In this document: positions 8,602 through 17,186 of the stretch, piece by piece | Layout: the number at the start of each line of letters is the position of its first letter | Numbering within the stretch: position 1 is the first letter of the stretch | Source of the DNA: an uncultured Solobacterium sp. | Lineage (GTDB): Bacteria; Bacillota_I; Bacilli_A; Erysipelotrichales; Erysipelotrichaceae | Assembly: GCA_946415785.1 (NCBI GenBank) | Contig: CAMKTV010000012.1 | Span: 1-32,365, forward strand | Length of the DNA: 32,365 nucleotides | Direction: 5' to 3' | Program-made: the position numbers and the translations under genes | Notes under the pieces: generated by a model | Seen by the model: the letters and a program-made list of their open reading frames with translations, nothing else | Database searches by the model: none | What the model was told of the DNA's origin: nothing

Positions 8602-11423
8602 GTATCTATAATAATGAAGCTGACACACTTCCTAGATTGATTTGTAATAATCCATCACAAAACATTAAAGTAATTTCTGAACTTGAAAAGTGCTTTGAAA
8701 AATGTGAAACATTTTCTTTATCCATTGCATTTATAAGTGATTCTGGGTTGTCTGCTTTAAGACAAACATTATTAGATTTAAAAAGAATTGGTAAAAAGGG
8801 AAGAATTGTTACTTCAACATATTTGGGCTTTAATAATCCTAAAATGTTTAGACAATTAATGGAATTAGATAACATTGAAGTTCGTCTTTTTCCTTTTGAT
8901 GGTTTTCATCCAAAAGGTTATATTTTTCAATATAGTAATCAAGTTAAGATAATTATTGGAAGTTCAAATTTAACACAAAACGCTTTATCAAAAAACCAAG
9001 AATGGAATGTCAGCTTAACTTCTTTTAGTAATACAGAAATTATTGAAAGAATAATGAGCGAATTTGAAGATCAATGGAATATATCAGTACCTTTAACTAA
9101 CGAATGGATTGATAAATATGGGCTTAAATATGTCGAGCCAATTCCTAGAAGCGTTGTTAAGCCTGGTGACAAAGAAATAAAACCTAATTTGATGCAAGAA
9201 GAAGCATTAACTTCATTACAGAATTTACGTAATGAAGAGAAAGACCGAGCATTATTAATATCTGCTACAGGCACTGGTAAAACATTCTTGTCAGCATTTG
9301 ATGTTAAACAATTTAATGCAAAGAAGATGCTGTTTGTAGTACACAGAGAAAACATTGCACGTAAAGCGTTAGAATCTTTTAAATTAATCATGCCAGATAA
9401 AACGTACGGTATATTTACAGGCAATAGAAAAGAAGCGGAATGTGATTATATATTTTCTACTGTTCAAACAATTGGAAAATATGAATACTTAAATCTTTTT
9501 GATAAAGATGAGTTTGATTACATTGTTTTAGATGAAGTGCACCACGCTGGTGCACAAATGTATAACAATGTAATAGAGTATTTTAAGCCTAAATTTATGT
9601 TAGGTATGACTGCTACACCAGAAAGAACTGACAAAAAAGATATCTATTCATTATTCGATTACAATATTGCATACGAAATTAGATTACAACAAGCCATGGA
9701 ATATGATTTGTTATGCCCATTCCATTATTATGGTATTTCTGATTTAGAAGTTGATAATGAAGTACATGATGATTTTCATGATTTTACTCGTTTAAATCTT
9801 GAAGCTAAAGCTAATCACATTATTGAAGCAATTAATAGTTATCATTATTCAGGAAAGAAAGTGCATGGATTAATCTTTGTAAGCAGAAAAGAAGAAGCAA
9901 AACTATTATCAGACATCTTTAATGACAAAGGTTTTAAAACAGTTGCTTTAACTGGTGAAGATAGTGAAGAAACTAGAAGAGTTATGATTGACCGTCTTGA
10001 AAAAGAAGAAGGCGATGATGCGTTAGACTATATATTTACAGTTGATATCTTTAATGAAGGCGTTGATATCCCATCTATTAATCAAGTTGTTATGGTTAGG
10101 CCAACTGAATCAGCAATTATTTTTGTTCAACAATTAGGTAGAGGCTTAAGAAAGAGCGGAAACAAAGAATATGTAAATGTCATAGATATAATTGGCAACT
10201 ATGATAAGAACTTTTTGATTCCAATTGCTTTAAGTGGTGATAACACTTATAACAAAGACAATTACAGAAGATTTTTATCAGATAGCAATGTTGAAATCAG
10301 CGGAGCATCAACGATTAGCTTTGATACTATTTCTAAAGAAAGAATTTATAAAGCAATAGATACTGCTAACTTTTCAGAAATTAATCTAATTAAAGAGTCA
10401 TATCAACAATTAAAAATGAAACTAGGAAGAATTCCTTCGTTAATGGACTTTATTAAATACGGTTCTATTGATCCACTTAGAATCTTTGACAATAATAACT
10501 TAGGTTCTTATCACGTTTTCTTAAGCAAATATGATAAGGATTACAATGTTTCTTTGGATGAAATAGAAAAAGAATTTATTGAATATGTATCTAAAAAATT
10601 TGCAGCAGGAAAAAGAATACAAGAATTAGAAGCAATTAAACAATTAGTGAATTATAAAAACAGAATGTTTTATCATTTGAATAATTGCTTAATTGATAAC
10701 TACGGTTTTCCACTTGATAACAAATTAAAGAAAACTATCGTAAACGAATTAACATTAAACTTTTTAACAGGATCTGCCAAGGGAAGATATAGTAAAATAA
10801 ACTTTATCATTGAAGATGGTGATGATTATCATATTTCTCCTTTATTAGACAGATTATTAAATAATAAAGATTTCTATAATCAATTAATGGAAGTTGTAGA
10901 TTTAGGAATTTATAATTACTTAAGACAATATAGCAATAAATACCAAAATACAGATTTATGCTTATATAAGAAATATACATATGAAGATGTATGTAGATTA
11001 TTAAACTGGGAAAAAGCAGAAGTTGCATTAAATATTGGTGGATATAAATACGACAAATATTCAAACACTTTTCCAGTGTTTATTAATTATGAAAAAAAGG
11101 ATGTACAAGCATCAATTAATTATGAAGATGAATTTTTGGGTGAATCACATTTAATAGCCATTTCTAAAAGCAAAAGAACAATTGAATCTGATGATATGCA
11201 AACGATATTAAATTCAAAAAGAAATAATACAGCAATTCATTTGTTTGTAAGAAAGAATAAAGATGATGCAACATCAAAAGAATTCTATTATTTAGGAAGA
11301 ATATATCTTAATGGAGAAATGATTCCAATCAAAATGAAAGGAACCAATGATAATGCAGTAAAAATACCATACGAATTAGAAACATCTGTAAGAGAAGACA
11401 TATATAGATATATTACTGAGTAA
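8598..11423 (+). CDS. PLD-like nuclease fused to SF2 helicase (DUF3427 type)
   Basis: This 941-aa protein has three parts. The N-terminus (about residues 20-170) is a phospholipase-D-like nuclease domain with HPK (H104, K106) and SSN (near 123). An SF2 helicase follows: Walker A SATGTGKT (222-229), DEVH box (312-315), GMTATPERT (from 336) and motif VI QLGRGLRKSG (near 515). The C-terminal ~370 residues match the DUF3427 style. Known relatives are large helicases of uncertain role, found in repair and defence neighbourhoods. Only one PLD half-motif is seen, so dimerisation would be needed for catalysis. The start overlaps mutT by four bases. No clear terminator follows; a 142-bp gap with a small ORF leads to the next helicase. 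Confidence 0.88.
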   Translation: MSIYNNEADTLPRLICNNPSQNIKVISELEKCFEKCETFSLSIAFISDSGLSALRQTLLDLKRIGKKGRIVTSTYLGFNNPKMFRQLMELDNIEVRLFPFDGFHPKGYIFQYSNQVKIIIGSSNLTQNALSKNQEWNVSLTSFSNTEIIERIMSEFEDQWNISVPLTNEWIDKYGLKYVEPIPRSVVKPGDKEIKPNLMQEEALTSLQNLRNEEKDRALLISATGTGKTFLSAFDVKQFNAKKMLFVVHRENIARKALESFKLIMPDKTYGIFTGNRKEAECDYIFSTVQTIGKYEYLNLFDKDEFDYIVLDEVHHAGAQMYNNVIEYFKPKFMLGMTATPERTDKKDIYSLFDYNIAYEIRLQQAMEYDLLCPFHYYGISDLEVDNEVHDDFHDFTRLNLEAKANHIIEAINSYHYSGKKVHGLIFVSRKEEAKLLSDIFNDKGFKTVALTGEDSEETRRVMIDRLEKEEGDDALDYIFTVDIFNEGVDIPSINQVVMVRPTESAIIFVQQLGRGLRKSGNKEYVNVIDIIGNYDKNFLIPIALSGDNTYNKDNYRRFLSDSNVEISGASTISFDTISKERIYKAIDTANFSEINLIKESYQQLKMKLGRIPSLMDFIKYGSIDPLRIFDNNNLGSYHVFLSKYDKDYNVSLDEIEKEFIEYVSKKFAAGKRIQELEAIKQLVNYKNRMFYHLNNCLIDNYGFPLDNKLKKTIVNELTLNFLTGSAKGRYSKINFIIEDGDDYHISPLLDRLLNNKDFYNQLMEVVDLGIYNYLRQYSNKYQNTDLCLYKKYTYEDVCRLLNWEKAEVALNIGGYKYDKYSNTFPVFINYEKKDVQASINYEDEFLGESHLIAISKSKRTIESDDMQTILNSKRNNTAIHLFVRKNKDDATSKEFYYLGRIYLNGEMIPIKMKGTNDNAVKIPYELETSVREDIYRYITE

Positions 11424-11445
11424 AAGAAATTGAAAGAAGCCTTTT

Positions 11446-11547
11446 ATGAAGTTTGATGATTTGTATTTGAATGCAAACTCGTATCTACTATTGAATGGAA
11501 ATATAAAGCTATCCTATGTTATGAACGTTTTTAACGATCATTATTAA
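11446..11547 (+). CDS. possible 33-aa small protein between two helicase genes
   Basis: A short ORF beginning MKFDDLYLNANSYLL and ending FNDHY fills most of the gap between the PLD-helicase and the SF1 helicase. GAAAGAAG lies about eight bases upstream of its ATG and could serve as a weak ribosome site. I recognise no family. It contains the -35 element of the next gene near its 3' end. It may be a real small subunit, a gene remnant, or chance. Confidence 0.3.
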   Translation: MKFDDLYLNANSYLLLNGNIKLSYVMNVFNDHY

Positions 11548-11559
11548 AGAGCATATAGT
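11531..11559 (+). promoter_or_regulatory. promoter of leaderless SF1 helicase-exonuclease gene
   Basis: TTAACG (11531-11536), a 17-bp spacer and TATAGT (11554-11559) sit exactly six bases before ATG 11566, so transcription should start at or next to the start codon. No Shine-Dalgarno sequence is present. Confidence 0.6.
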
Positions 11560-11565
11560 ATTAAA

Positions 11566-14427
11566 ATGTTTAAGTATGAGATAATATCCTTAGTTAATAC
11601 TAAAAATGTTATGTTACCAATTAAGAAAAGAAAAAACGCAAAAAAAGACATTGAACTGTCTAAGGAACAACAATATTTTATTGAAAAGGCTCTAGAAGGA
11701 AACAACATATTGGTTGATGCTTGCATTGGCTCTGGTAAGACAACTTCCATTCAGAAACTTTGTGATGAACTAACAGACAAAAGTGTTCTATATTTGACTT
11801 ATAACAAGCTATTAAAAATCGATGCTAAATCCAAGATAAAAAACAAAAACGTTATGGTAACAAATTATCATGGTTTTGCCTCGTGGATTTTGTTTAAAAA
11901 CAATATATCTTTTGGTTATTCAGATTCGGTAACTGTCTTTGTAGAAAAAAAGCTGCCTATTCCAAGGTACGATGTTTTGATAATAGATGAGTATCAGGAT
12001 ATAGAGACTGAATTGGCAGAAATGCTTGAATATATTAAAGAAAATAATCCTGGTATACAAATAATTGCTGTTGGTGACATGGAGCAGAAAATCTATGATA
12101 AAACCACACTTAATGTAATGGAGTTTATAAAGCCTTTTTTAGGAGAGTATCTAGAAATAGAATTTACTAAGTGTTTTAGGATCTCAGCCGAACTGGCAGA
12201 GATGCTCGGTAGAATCTGGAACAAGAATATTGATGGGGCCAATGAGAATTGCGAAGTGGTAGAAATGACAACAGAAGATGTTGTTGAATATTTAAAAGAT
12301 AAGAAACCTTGTGATATATTATGTCTCGGTTCCAGAAGTGGTGGAATGACTTCTCTGCTAAACAAATTGGAAGAAGAACAACCTGATATTTTTAATAAGA
12401 AAAGCGTGTATGCTTCTATTAGAACACAAGAAGGCGGCGCTACCCAACCAAATAAGAATAGTGCTGTATTCACAACATTTGATGCATGTAAAGGTATGGA
12501 AAAGCCGATTTGTATTATTTATGACTGGACATATGATTATTGGCAAACACGTTTACATAAACCAGACACATCTTATGAAATATTAAGAAATATTTTCTGT
12601 GTTGCAGCTTCAAGAGGAAAAGACAAAATAATATTCGTTGTTGATAATAACGATATGCTTCTGACAGAAGAAGATCTGTTGGAACCAGGGGATAATGGAA
12701 AAAGCAACGATGTTTTAATGATAGATTCAATGTTTGATTTCAAATACAAAGAAGACATTGATGAGGCATATAAATGCTTGAATATCAAAAGAATAGATAT
12801 TCCTTTGGAAAAAACTGGTGAACTGGCAATTAGAGATAAAGATGAACTGATAGATCTGTTGCCATGCATAGGTATTTACCAGAAAGCAGTATATTTTGAA
12901 AAGTATAAAATTGATGATCAAATAAAAATATTTCTTAATGCTAATCCGGATTATAAACATTTATATGATGGTGATGTCAAAAAAACAGGACTGGATGAAA
13001 AAATATTGTTTCTTGTATCTTTAATGACTCGTCATAACAGATATAGAACGCAGGTTAGACTGCCGCTTGTTTCATACGAAGAAAGACAAAAACTGACCGA
13101 AAGGTTATCTGTGGTTCCTAAAGATGCAAATGTCCAATTGGATGCAGAAATCATTGTGAACGATGAAAAAGGGAATCAGAAGCTTTCACTCGTAGGGCTA
13201 GGAGACTGTGTTCTAGACGAATGCTATTATTCAATCAAATATCTGTATTCGATTTCTAATGTAGATTTTTTAGTGTGTGCATGTTATAGTTTAGCACTTG
13301 ATACTGAAAAAGGAATTCTATGGAATATTCACGATAATTCTCAATATGAAATCTCAATTACTAATAAAAAGATTTTTATGGATAAAGTTGTTAATGCTAT
13401 AACTAAAGGAAAAATGAAGAGTGTTTCTAGCATGCGACTAGATGGCGTAACAAAATTTGCAGTTATAGATACAGAAACTAATTATGATGACGAAGTAATA
13501 TCTATTGGTGTTGTTGTGGCCGAAGTTAAGGAAGACAAATCAGAATTTGAAGCAATCGACAAAAGATATTACATTATTACTCCAGAATGTCTAAAACTGG
13601 CTATGTTCTCTAGTCAATTGGAACATAAAAAAGTAGAGACTCATTTAAAATCAAATAGAAAAGATGTTTTGAAGGATATTGCTACGTTCTTGCAGGATTA
13701 CGGCATAGAAAACATATTCGCATATAACGCTTCTTTCGATTATCACCACTTGCCTGAACTGAAGAATATGTGCTGGTACGATATCATGGGTGTAGCAGCA
13801 TACAAACAATATAATTACTCTATTAAAAAAAGAGAAGCAACATGCTCAACTGGTCGTTTGCTTACAAACTATGGAGTTGAACCTATATTGAATAGATTGC
13901 TAGCATGTTCTACTAATGTAAAAAAGCATTATTACGAAATTCACAACGCATTAACTGATGCCATAGATGAACTTCATGTTATGCAAATGTTAGATCTACC
14001 GTTATATGTATATAACATCGCGATCATCAACGAAGATAAGCCGAATCATGATGAATTGTTAAGAATTAATTCAATTCAAAAACAGGTTGATTCAAAAAGA
14101 CTATTACAAGCTTCAAAAGAAAAGAAGAATAAAGAAAAAAAGTTAAAAAACAGAATAAAAGAGACATATATTGCTTGGGAACCAGTTTTGGTGAATAAAT
14201 ATAGCATAACCAATAAATTTGGCGCAAAAGGATTTATAGTTTTTCTAGCAGAAATAAACAAGAAAGAGAATAAACATTCTGTTTATGTTTCATTTTTAAA
14301 AAACTACGAGATACTCTATTCGCAGTATTTTGAAAAAGAACAAGGTATTATTGAAATACAAATTTATGATGATGAATCGTATAAGAGCATGATAAAAAAG
14401 ATATTCTTAAAAACTTCAAAAAAATAA
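11566..14427 (+). CDS. SF1 (UvrD-like) helicase fused to DEDDh 3'-5' exonuclease
   Basis: This is a 953-aa fusion. The N-terminal SF1 helicase has Walker A ACIGSGKTT (52-60), Walker B LIIDEYQD (138-145), motif III VGDMEQKIY (169-177), motif V TTFDACKGME (303-312) and motif VI CVAASRGKD (345-353). The C-terminal exonuclease (about 628-810) keeps all five DEDDh residues: D635 and E637 in IDTET, D725 in ASFD, and H793 and D798 in HNALTDA. The middle (about 510-600) vaguely resembles a PD-(D/E)XK nuclease with a lost acidic residue (SIKY in place of an E-x-K). The last 140 residues are Lys-rich. It should unwind DNA or RNA and trim 3' ends. The start lies six bases after a -10 box (leaderless). 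Codons look slightly richer in G/C than those of neighbours, a hint of transfer. Confidence 0.85.
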   Translation: MFKYEIISLVNTKNVMLPIKKRKNAKKDIELSKEQQYFIEKALEGNNILVDACIGSGKTTSIQKLCDELTDKSVLYLTYNKLLKIDAKSKIKNKNVMVTNYHGFASWILFKNNISFGYSDSVTVFVEKKLPIPRYDVLIIDEYQDIETELAEMLEYIKENNPGIQIIAVGDMEQKIYDKTTLNVMEFIKPFLGEYLEIEFTKCFRISAELAEMLGRIWNKNIDGANENCEVVEMTTEDVVEYLKDKKPCDILCLGSRSGGMTSLLNKLEEEQPDIFNKKSVYASIRTQEGGATQPNKNSAVFTTFDACKGMEKPICIIYDWTYDYWQTRLHKPDTSYEILRNIFCVAASRGKDKIIFVVDNNDMLLTEEDLLEPGDNGKSNDVLMIDSMFDFKYKEDIDEAYKCLNIKRIDIPLEKTGELAIRDKDELIDLLPCIGIYQKAVYFEKYKIDDQIKIFLNANPDYKHLYDGDVKKTGLDEKILFLVSLMTRHNRYRTQVRLPLVSYEERQKLTERLSVVPKDANVQLDAEIIVNDEKGNQKLSLVGLGDCVLDECYYSIKYLYSISNVDFLVCACYSLALDTEKGILWNIHDNSQYEISITNKKIFMDKVVNAITKGKMKSVSSMRLDGVTKFAVIDTETNYDDEVISIGVVVAEVKEDKSEFEAIDKRYYIITPECLKLAMFSSQLEHKKVETHLKSNRKDVLKDIATFLQDYGIENIFAYNASFDYHHLPELKNMCWYDIMGVAAYKQYNYSIKKREATCSTGRLLTNYGVEPILNRLLACSTNVKKHYYEIHNALTDAIDELHVMQMLDLPLYVYNIAIINEDKPNHDELLRINSIQKQVDSKRLLQASKEKKNKEKKLKNRIKETYIAWEPVLVNKYSITNKFGAKGFIVFLAEINKKENKHSVYVSFLKNYEILYSQYFEKEQGIIEIQIYDDESYKSMIKKIFLKTSKK

Positions 14428-14470
14428 TCAAGCACATGGTTTTAGTTTTAAAGATTTGAGAAACATGTAG

Positions 14471-14554
14471 ATGGAGGCTACTTATATATCCGAAATAAAA
14501 TGGACATCAACGTCTCAACAAAAAAGAATAATAAATAGCATCAACTATGAATGA
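14471..14554 (+). other. 27-codon ORF in spacer, doubtful
   Basis: The 14,428-14,627 spacer contains an ORF starting MEATYISEIKW that runs 27 codons. It has no ribosome site and no family I recognise. It is listed only to account for the spacer, which otherwise holds the promoter of the lipoprotein gene. Confidence 0.12.
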
Positions 14555-14594
14555 AATTATACTTTCTTTGTTCTTTTTATCATCTAGTTTTGTA

Positions 14595-14603
14595 TGAGAT
14601 AAT
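14595..14603 (+). promoter_or_regulatory. extended -10 box for metallophosphatase
   Basis: TGAGATAAT fits the extended -10 pattern (TG-n-TATAAT with one mismatch). The transcript would start near 14610, downstream of the ORF-track start at 14604, which supports the later ATG at 14628. Confidence 0.45.
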
Positions 14604-14627
14604 ATGTTTATCTTTGTTAGTTTGTTT

Positions 14628-15776
14628 ATGAAAGTTTGGAATATTAAAAAAATCACTATTATCATACTGCTTGTTTTAAGTTTATTTGGTTGTCGTACTA
14701 GAGAAGACAACCATTTAATCTACATCATCAGTGATACTCACTATATGTCTGATTATTTAGTTGATCCTAATAATAAACTTTATACTAAGAAATATTTAAC
14801 TCCTGATTGTAGGAACCAAGAAGATGAAGATATCTTAATAGATGCTTTAATAGATGATATTAATAATAGTCATGTTGATTTAGTAGTATTTACTGGTGAT
14901 CTTTCTTTTCATGGAGCTTTAATTAGTTTAGAAGAATTTAAGAAAAAAATTGATAATATTAATACTCAAGTATTAGTAATACCAGGTAATCATGATTTAT
15001 ATATTCAAAATACTTATTCTTTTATTAACGATATAGATCACAAAGTAGATAATGTGGATAATGAATCTTTTAAGGAATTATTTAAGGATAATGGCTATGA
15101 TTCTTTATACCAAGATAAAGATAGCTTATCTTATGCCTATATATTAAATGATGAAATAATGTGTCTAATGTTAGATACAACTAAATGTCGATATAATGAT
15201 GCGAATAATGCTAATCTGGCAGGAGGTTATTTAAATAATAATACTCTTAATTGGATAGAAGAAATGCTTAAATATGCCAAAGAGAATGATTTAAGAGTTA
15301 TTTCTTTTAGTCATCATAACTTATTAATGCATAATGAATTATTTAATACTGGTTATGTAATTGATAATGCGGAGGCATTAGTTAATTTATATAAACAATA
15401 TGATGTGAAATTAAATCTATCAGGACATATGCATATTCAACATATTAAAGAAGAAGATGGAATTGTTGATATAGCTAATGAATCATATCTTATATATGGT
15501 AATAGATATGGCATATTAAATATAAGTGATAATGAGATTAAATATGAATCTAAACAAATAAAGATAGATGATATACAAGATAATTCTTTAAATTGTTTTA
15601 AGACTTTTAATTCTTTTAATAATGAAGATATTGGTATATTTATGGCTCATTATTTTGATGGAGATTATAAATATATCAAAGAGAATTATCCAAAATATAA
15701 TGCTGATGATAGCTATTATAATTATTTATTTAATAACTTAGAAGACAGAGATCAGCATTCTATAGTAATCAGATAG
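14628..15776 (+). CDS. calcineurin-like metallophosphatase lipoprotein
   Basis: I choose the ATG at 14628 (codon 9 of the listed ORF), because the product then begins MKVWNIKK followed by a hydrophobic stretch and lipobox LFGC, a classical lipoprotein signal; the mature Cys is near residue 22. The metallophosphatase motifs are in order: SDTHY, FTGDL, PGNHD, SHHN and SGHMHIQH, which together bind two metal ions. It is therefore an extracytoplasmic, lipid-anchored phosphoesterase, perhaps acting on nucleotides or phospholipids; the substrate is not readable. It lies after the helicase island with about 200 bp between and its own extended -10 promoter, so it is probably functionally separate. 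No clear ribosome site precedes the chosen start. Confidence 0.85.
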   Translation: MKVWNIKKITIIILLVLSLFGCRTREDNHLIYIISDTHYMSDYLVDPNNKLYTKKYLTPDCRNQEDEDILIDALIDDINNSHVDLVVFTGDLSFHGALISLEEFKKKIDNINTQVLVIPGNHDLYIQNTYSFINDIDHKVDNVDNESFKELFKDNGYDSLYQDKDSLSYAYILNDEIMCLMLDTTKCRYNDANNANLAGGYLNNNTLNWIEEMLKYAKENDLRVISFSHHNLLMHNELFNTGYVIDNAEALVNLYKQYDVKLNLSGHMHIQHIKEEDGIVDIANESYLIYGNRYGILNISDNEIKYESKQIKIDDIQDNSLNCFKTFNSFNNEDIGIFMAHYFDGDYKYIKENYPKYNADDSYYNYLFNNLEDRDQHSIVIR

Positions 15777-15809
15777 TAAGGCTAATAGCTGTTATTAAAT
15801 ATTCTTTTG

Positions 15810-15824
15810 ACATTTAGCACTTGT
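15810..15824 (+). repeat. 15-bp direct repeat, left copy
   Basis: ACATTTAGCACTTGT occurs here and again at 17169-17183 in the same orientation, bracketing the Panacea toxin-antitoxin pair. The two flanks differ beyond the 15 bases. It could be an insertion scar or a shared operator. The spacer 15,777-15,945 otherwise holds a broken reading frame (MSNVIKKYEK..., stop, EFMEALIDN) that may be debris. Confidence 0.6.
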
Positions 15825-15945
15825 TTATCAGAATAAATGTAGGATTTTTTATATGTCAAATGTAATAAAGAAATATGAGAAGATTATTTCTGAATTATAA
15901 GAGTTTATGGAAGCCTTAATTGATAACTAAACTTATATTTATGTA

Positions 15946-15974
15946 TTGTAAAATTAACATTATATTGTTAAAAT
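15946..15974 (+). promoter_or_regulatory. promoter of XRE-Panacea toxin-antitoxin operon
   Basis: TTGTAA (15946-15951), a 17-bp spacer and TAAAAT (15969-15974) precede ATG 16000. AAGGAGG follows as a strong ribosome site, so this gene uses conventional initiation, unlike several neighbours. Confidence 0.6.
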
Positions 15975-15999
15975 AAATTTACATAAGGAGGATAAGATA

Positions 16000-16683
16000 A
16001 TGAGTGTTTCTGATAACATTATTTCTTTACGTAAGAAATTCAATTATTCTCAACAGGAAATAGCAGATAAACTTGGTATAACAAGACAGACTTATATAAA
16101 AATTGAAAAAAATGATAGTGAGCCTACTGTTAAAGAACTTAATGAACTGGCTAATATTTATGGAATACCAGTAGAAGAATTCTTTTATGGTGTTCAAAAT
16201 ATAGAAAAATTTAAACAGATGTATTTATATATTCTTTCTAAATTCAAAAAAAGTGGCTTACCTAAAACAAAACTGGCTAAATTATTATATTTCGCTGATT
16301 TCAGACATTTTTATAATACTTTAGAATCTATGTCTGGTGTTTTATATAGATGTAAAGATTATGGACCTTTAGCTGATCCTTTTTTAGAATTAACTGAAGA
16401 TTTAGCTCAATCAGGTAACATTCAGGTTGAATGTCTTTCAGGAGGAGCTAATATGATTACTATTAAGACATCAACTTTTAATAATAATTATGATTTATTA
16501 TCTAAAGAAGAATTAAAAGAAATAGATGATATTTGTGAAAAATGGAAAAATATAGATACTAAACAGATGGTAAGTTATACTCATCAGCAAAAGCCTTGGA
16601 TGGCATGTAGAAAAGGCGAAATAATCCCGTATGAATTAATACTTCAAGAAGATCCAGATCATGTTGATACACCAATTACCTAA
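16000..16683 (+). CDS. XRE-HTH Panacea (DUF4065/SocA-like) antitoxin
   Basis: This 227-aa protein has an N-terminal XRE helix-turn-helix (about residues 5-60: YSQQEIADKLGITRQTYIKIE). A Panacea/DUF4065 domain follows (about 70-210), recognisable from KLAKLLYFADFRHF and YRCKDYGPLADP. Panacea proteins are antitoxins that neutralise many unrelated toxins, and the HTH-fused type also represses its own operon. The next gene begins 23 bases before this one ends, in another frame, the expected antitoxin-toxin order. A strong AAGGAGG ribosome site suits an antitoxin that must be made in excess. The only uncertainty is the exact partner. Confidence 0.88.
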   Translation: MSVSDNIISLRKKFNYSQQEIADKLGITRQTYIKIEKNDSEPTVKELNELANIYGIPVEEFFYGVQNIEKFKQMYLYILSKFKKSGLPKTKLAKLLYFADFRHFYNTLESMSGVLYRCKDYGPLADPFLELTEDLAQSGNIQVECLSGGANMITIKTSTFNNNYDLLSKEELKEIDDICEKWKNIDTKQMVSYTHQQKPWMACRKGEIIPYELILQEDPDHVDTPIT

Positions 16684-17107
16684 GAATAATGAATTGCTTT
16701 CGGTAATTTTTACCGACTATTCTAAACATCATTATTTAAAAAACTTTGAAAAAAGATATAAAGGCAAACAATGGGATTCTACAAAAAAGTCTATTATTGA
16801 AGACTTAAGCCGTTTAAGAGTAGAAAACAATACTACTCAATTATCATCACAAATTGATGAATTGAAATATGATGATCAAGAATATCTGGCTAAATATGAC
16901 TTTAAAGTAGCTTTAACTAAAGAATCTACAAAATCATCTGGTAATAGATGCATATTATATATAAACAATAAAACAGATACTATTAAAATATTATTAATCT
17001 ATAACAAAAAAGATCTTCCAAAGAATAAAGATGAAACTAAATTCATCATGGATGAAATAGAGAATAATTTTGAATCAGAAATAAAAAGATTGATTAAAAA
17101 TATATGA
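16661..17107 (+). CDS. candidate RelE/HigB-like toxin partner of Panacea antitoxin
   Basis: This is a 148-aa basic protein. The C-terminal half (RCILYINNKTDTIKILLIYNKKDL..., then an acidic helix) follows the strand-strand-K-helix layout of RelE/HigB toxins, where a tyrosine and lysine-rich end precedes a final helix. I do not recognise a specific family for the first 70 residues, so the fold call is tentative. The ATG lies inside the last codons of the antitoxin and has only a weak ribosome site (AGAAGATCC), so the toxin should depend on translation of the antitoxin. A terminator 10 bases after its stop closes the operon. Action on mRNA or the ribosome is inference. Confidence 0.65.
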   Translation: MLIHQLPKNNELLSVIFTDYSKHHYLKNFEKRYKGKQWDSTKKSIIEDLSRLRVENNTTQLSSQIDELKYDDQEYLAKYDFKVALTKESTKSSGNRCILYINNKTDTIKILLIYNKKDLPKNKDETKFIMDEIENNFESEIKRLIKNI

Positions 17108-17116
17108 TTTCTAGCC

Positions 17117-17146
17117 CCTGTAAAAGTGTTAACTTTGCAGGTTTTT
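17117..17146 (+). terminator. terminator of toxin-antitoxin operon
   Basis: CCTGTAAAAGT and ACTTTGCAGG pair with one bulge and one G-T wobble around GTTA, followed by five T. It starts 10 bases after the toxin stop. Confidence 0.75.
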
Positions 17147-17168
17147 ATATGTTTATTTATTATAAAAA

Positions 17169-17183
17169 ACATTTAGCACTTGT
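17169..17183 (+). repeat. 15-bp direct repeat, right copy
   Basis: Identical to 15810-15824 (ACATTTAGCACTTGT). It lies just after the terminator of the toxin-antitoxin operon and four bases before the first ATG of the winged-helix ORF. Confidence 0.6.
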
Positions 17184-17186
17184 GCA

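Noticed and set aside
15810-15820. Half CIRCE heat-shock operator (TTAGCACT)
   Set aside because: CIRCE needs TTAGCACTC-N9-GAGTGCTAA; the second half is absent at both copies of the direct repeat.
15853-15928. Short frame MSNVIKKYEK..stop..EFMEALIDN
   Set aside because: Only 15 codons before a stop, with a second piece in the same frame; it may be debris but is too short to name.
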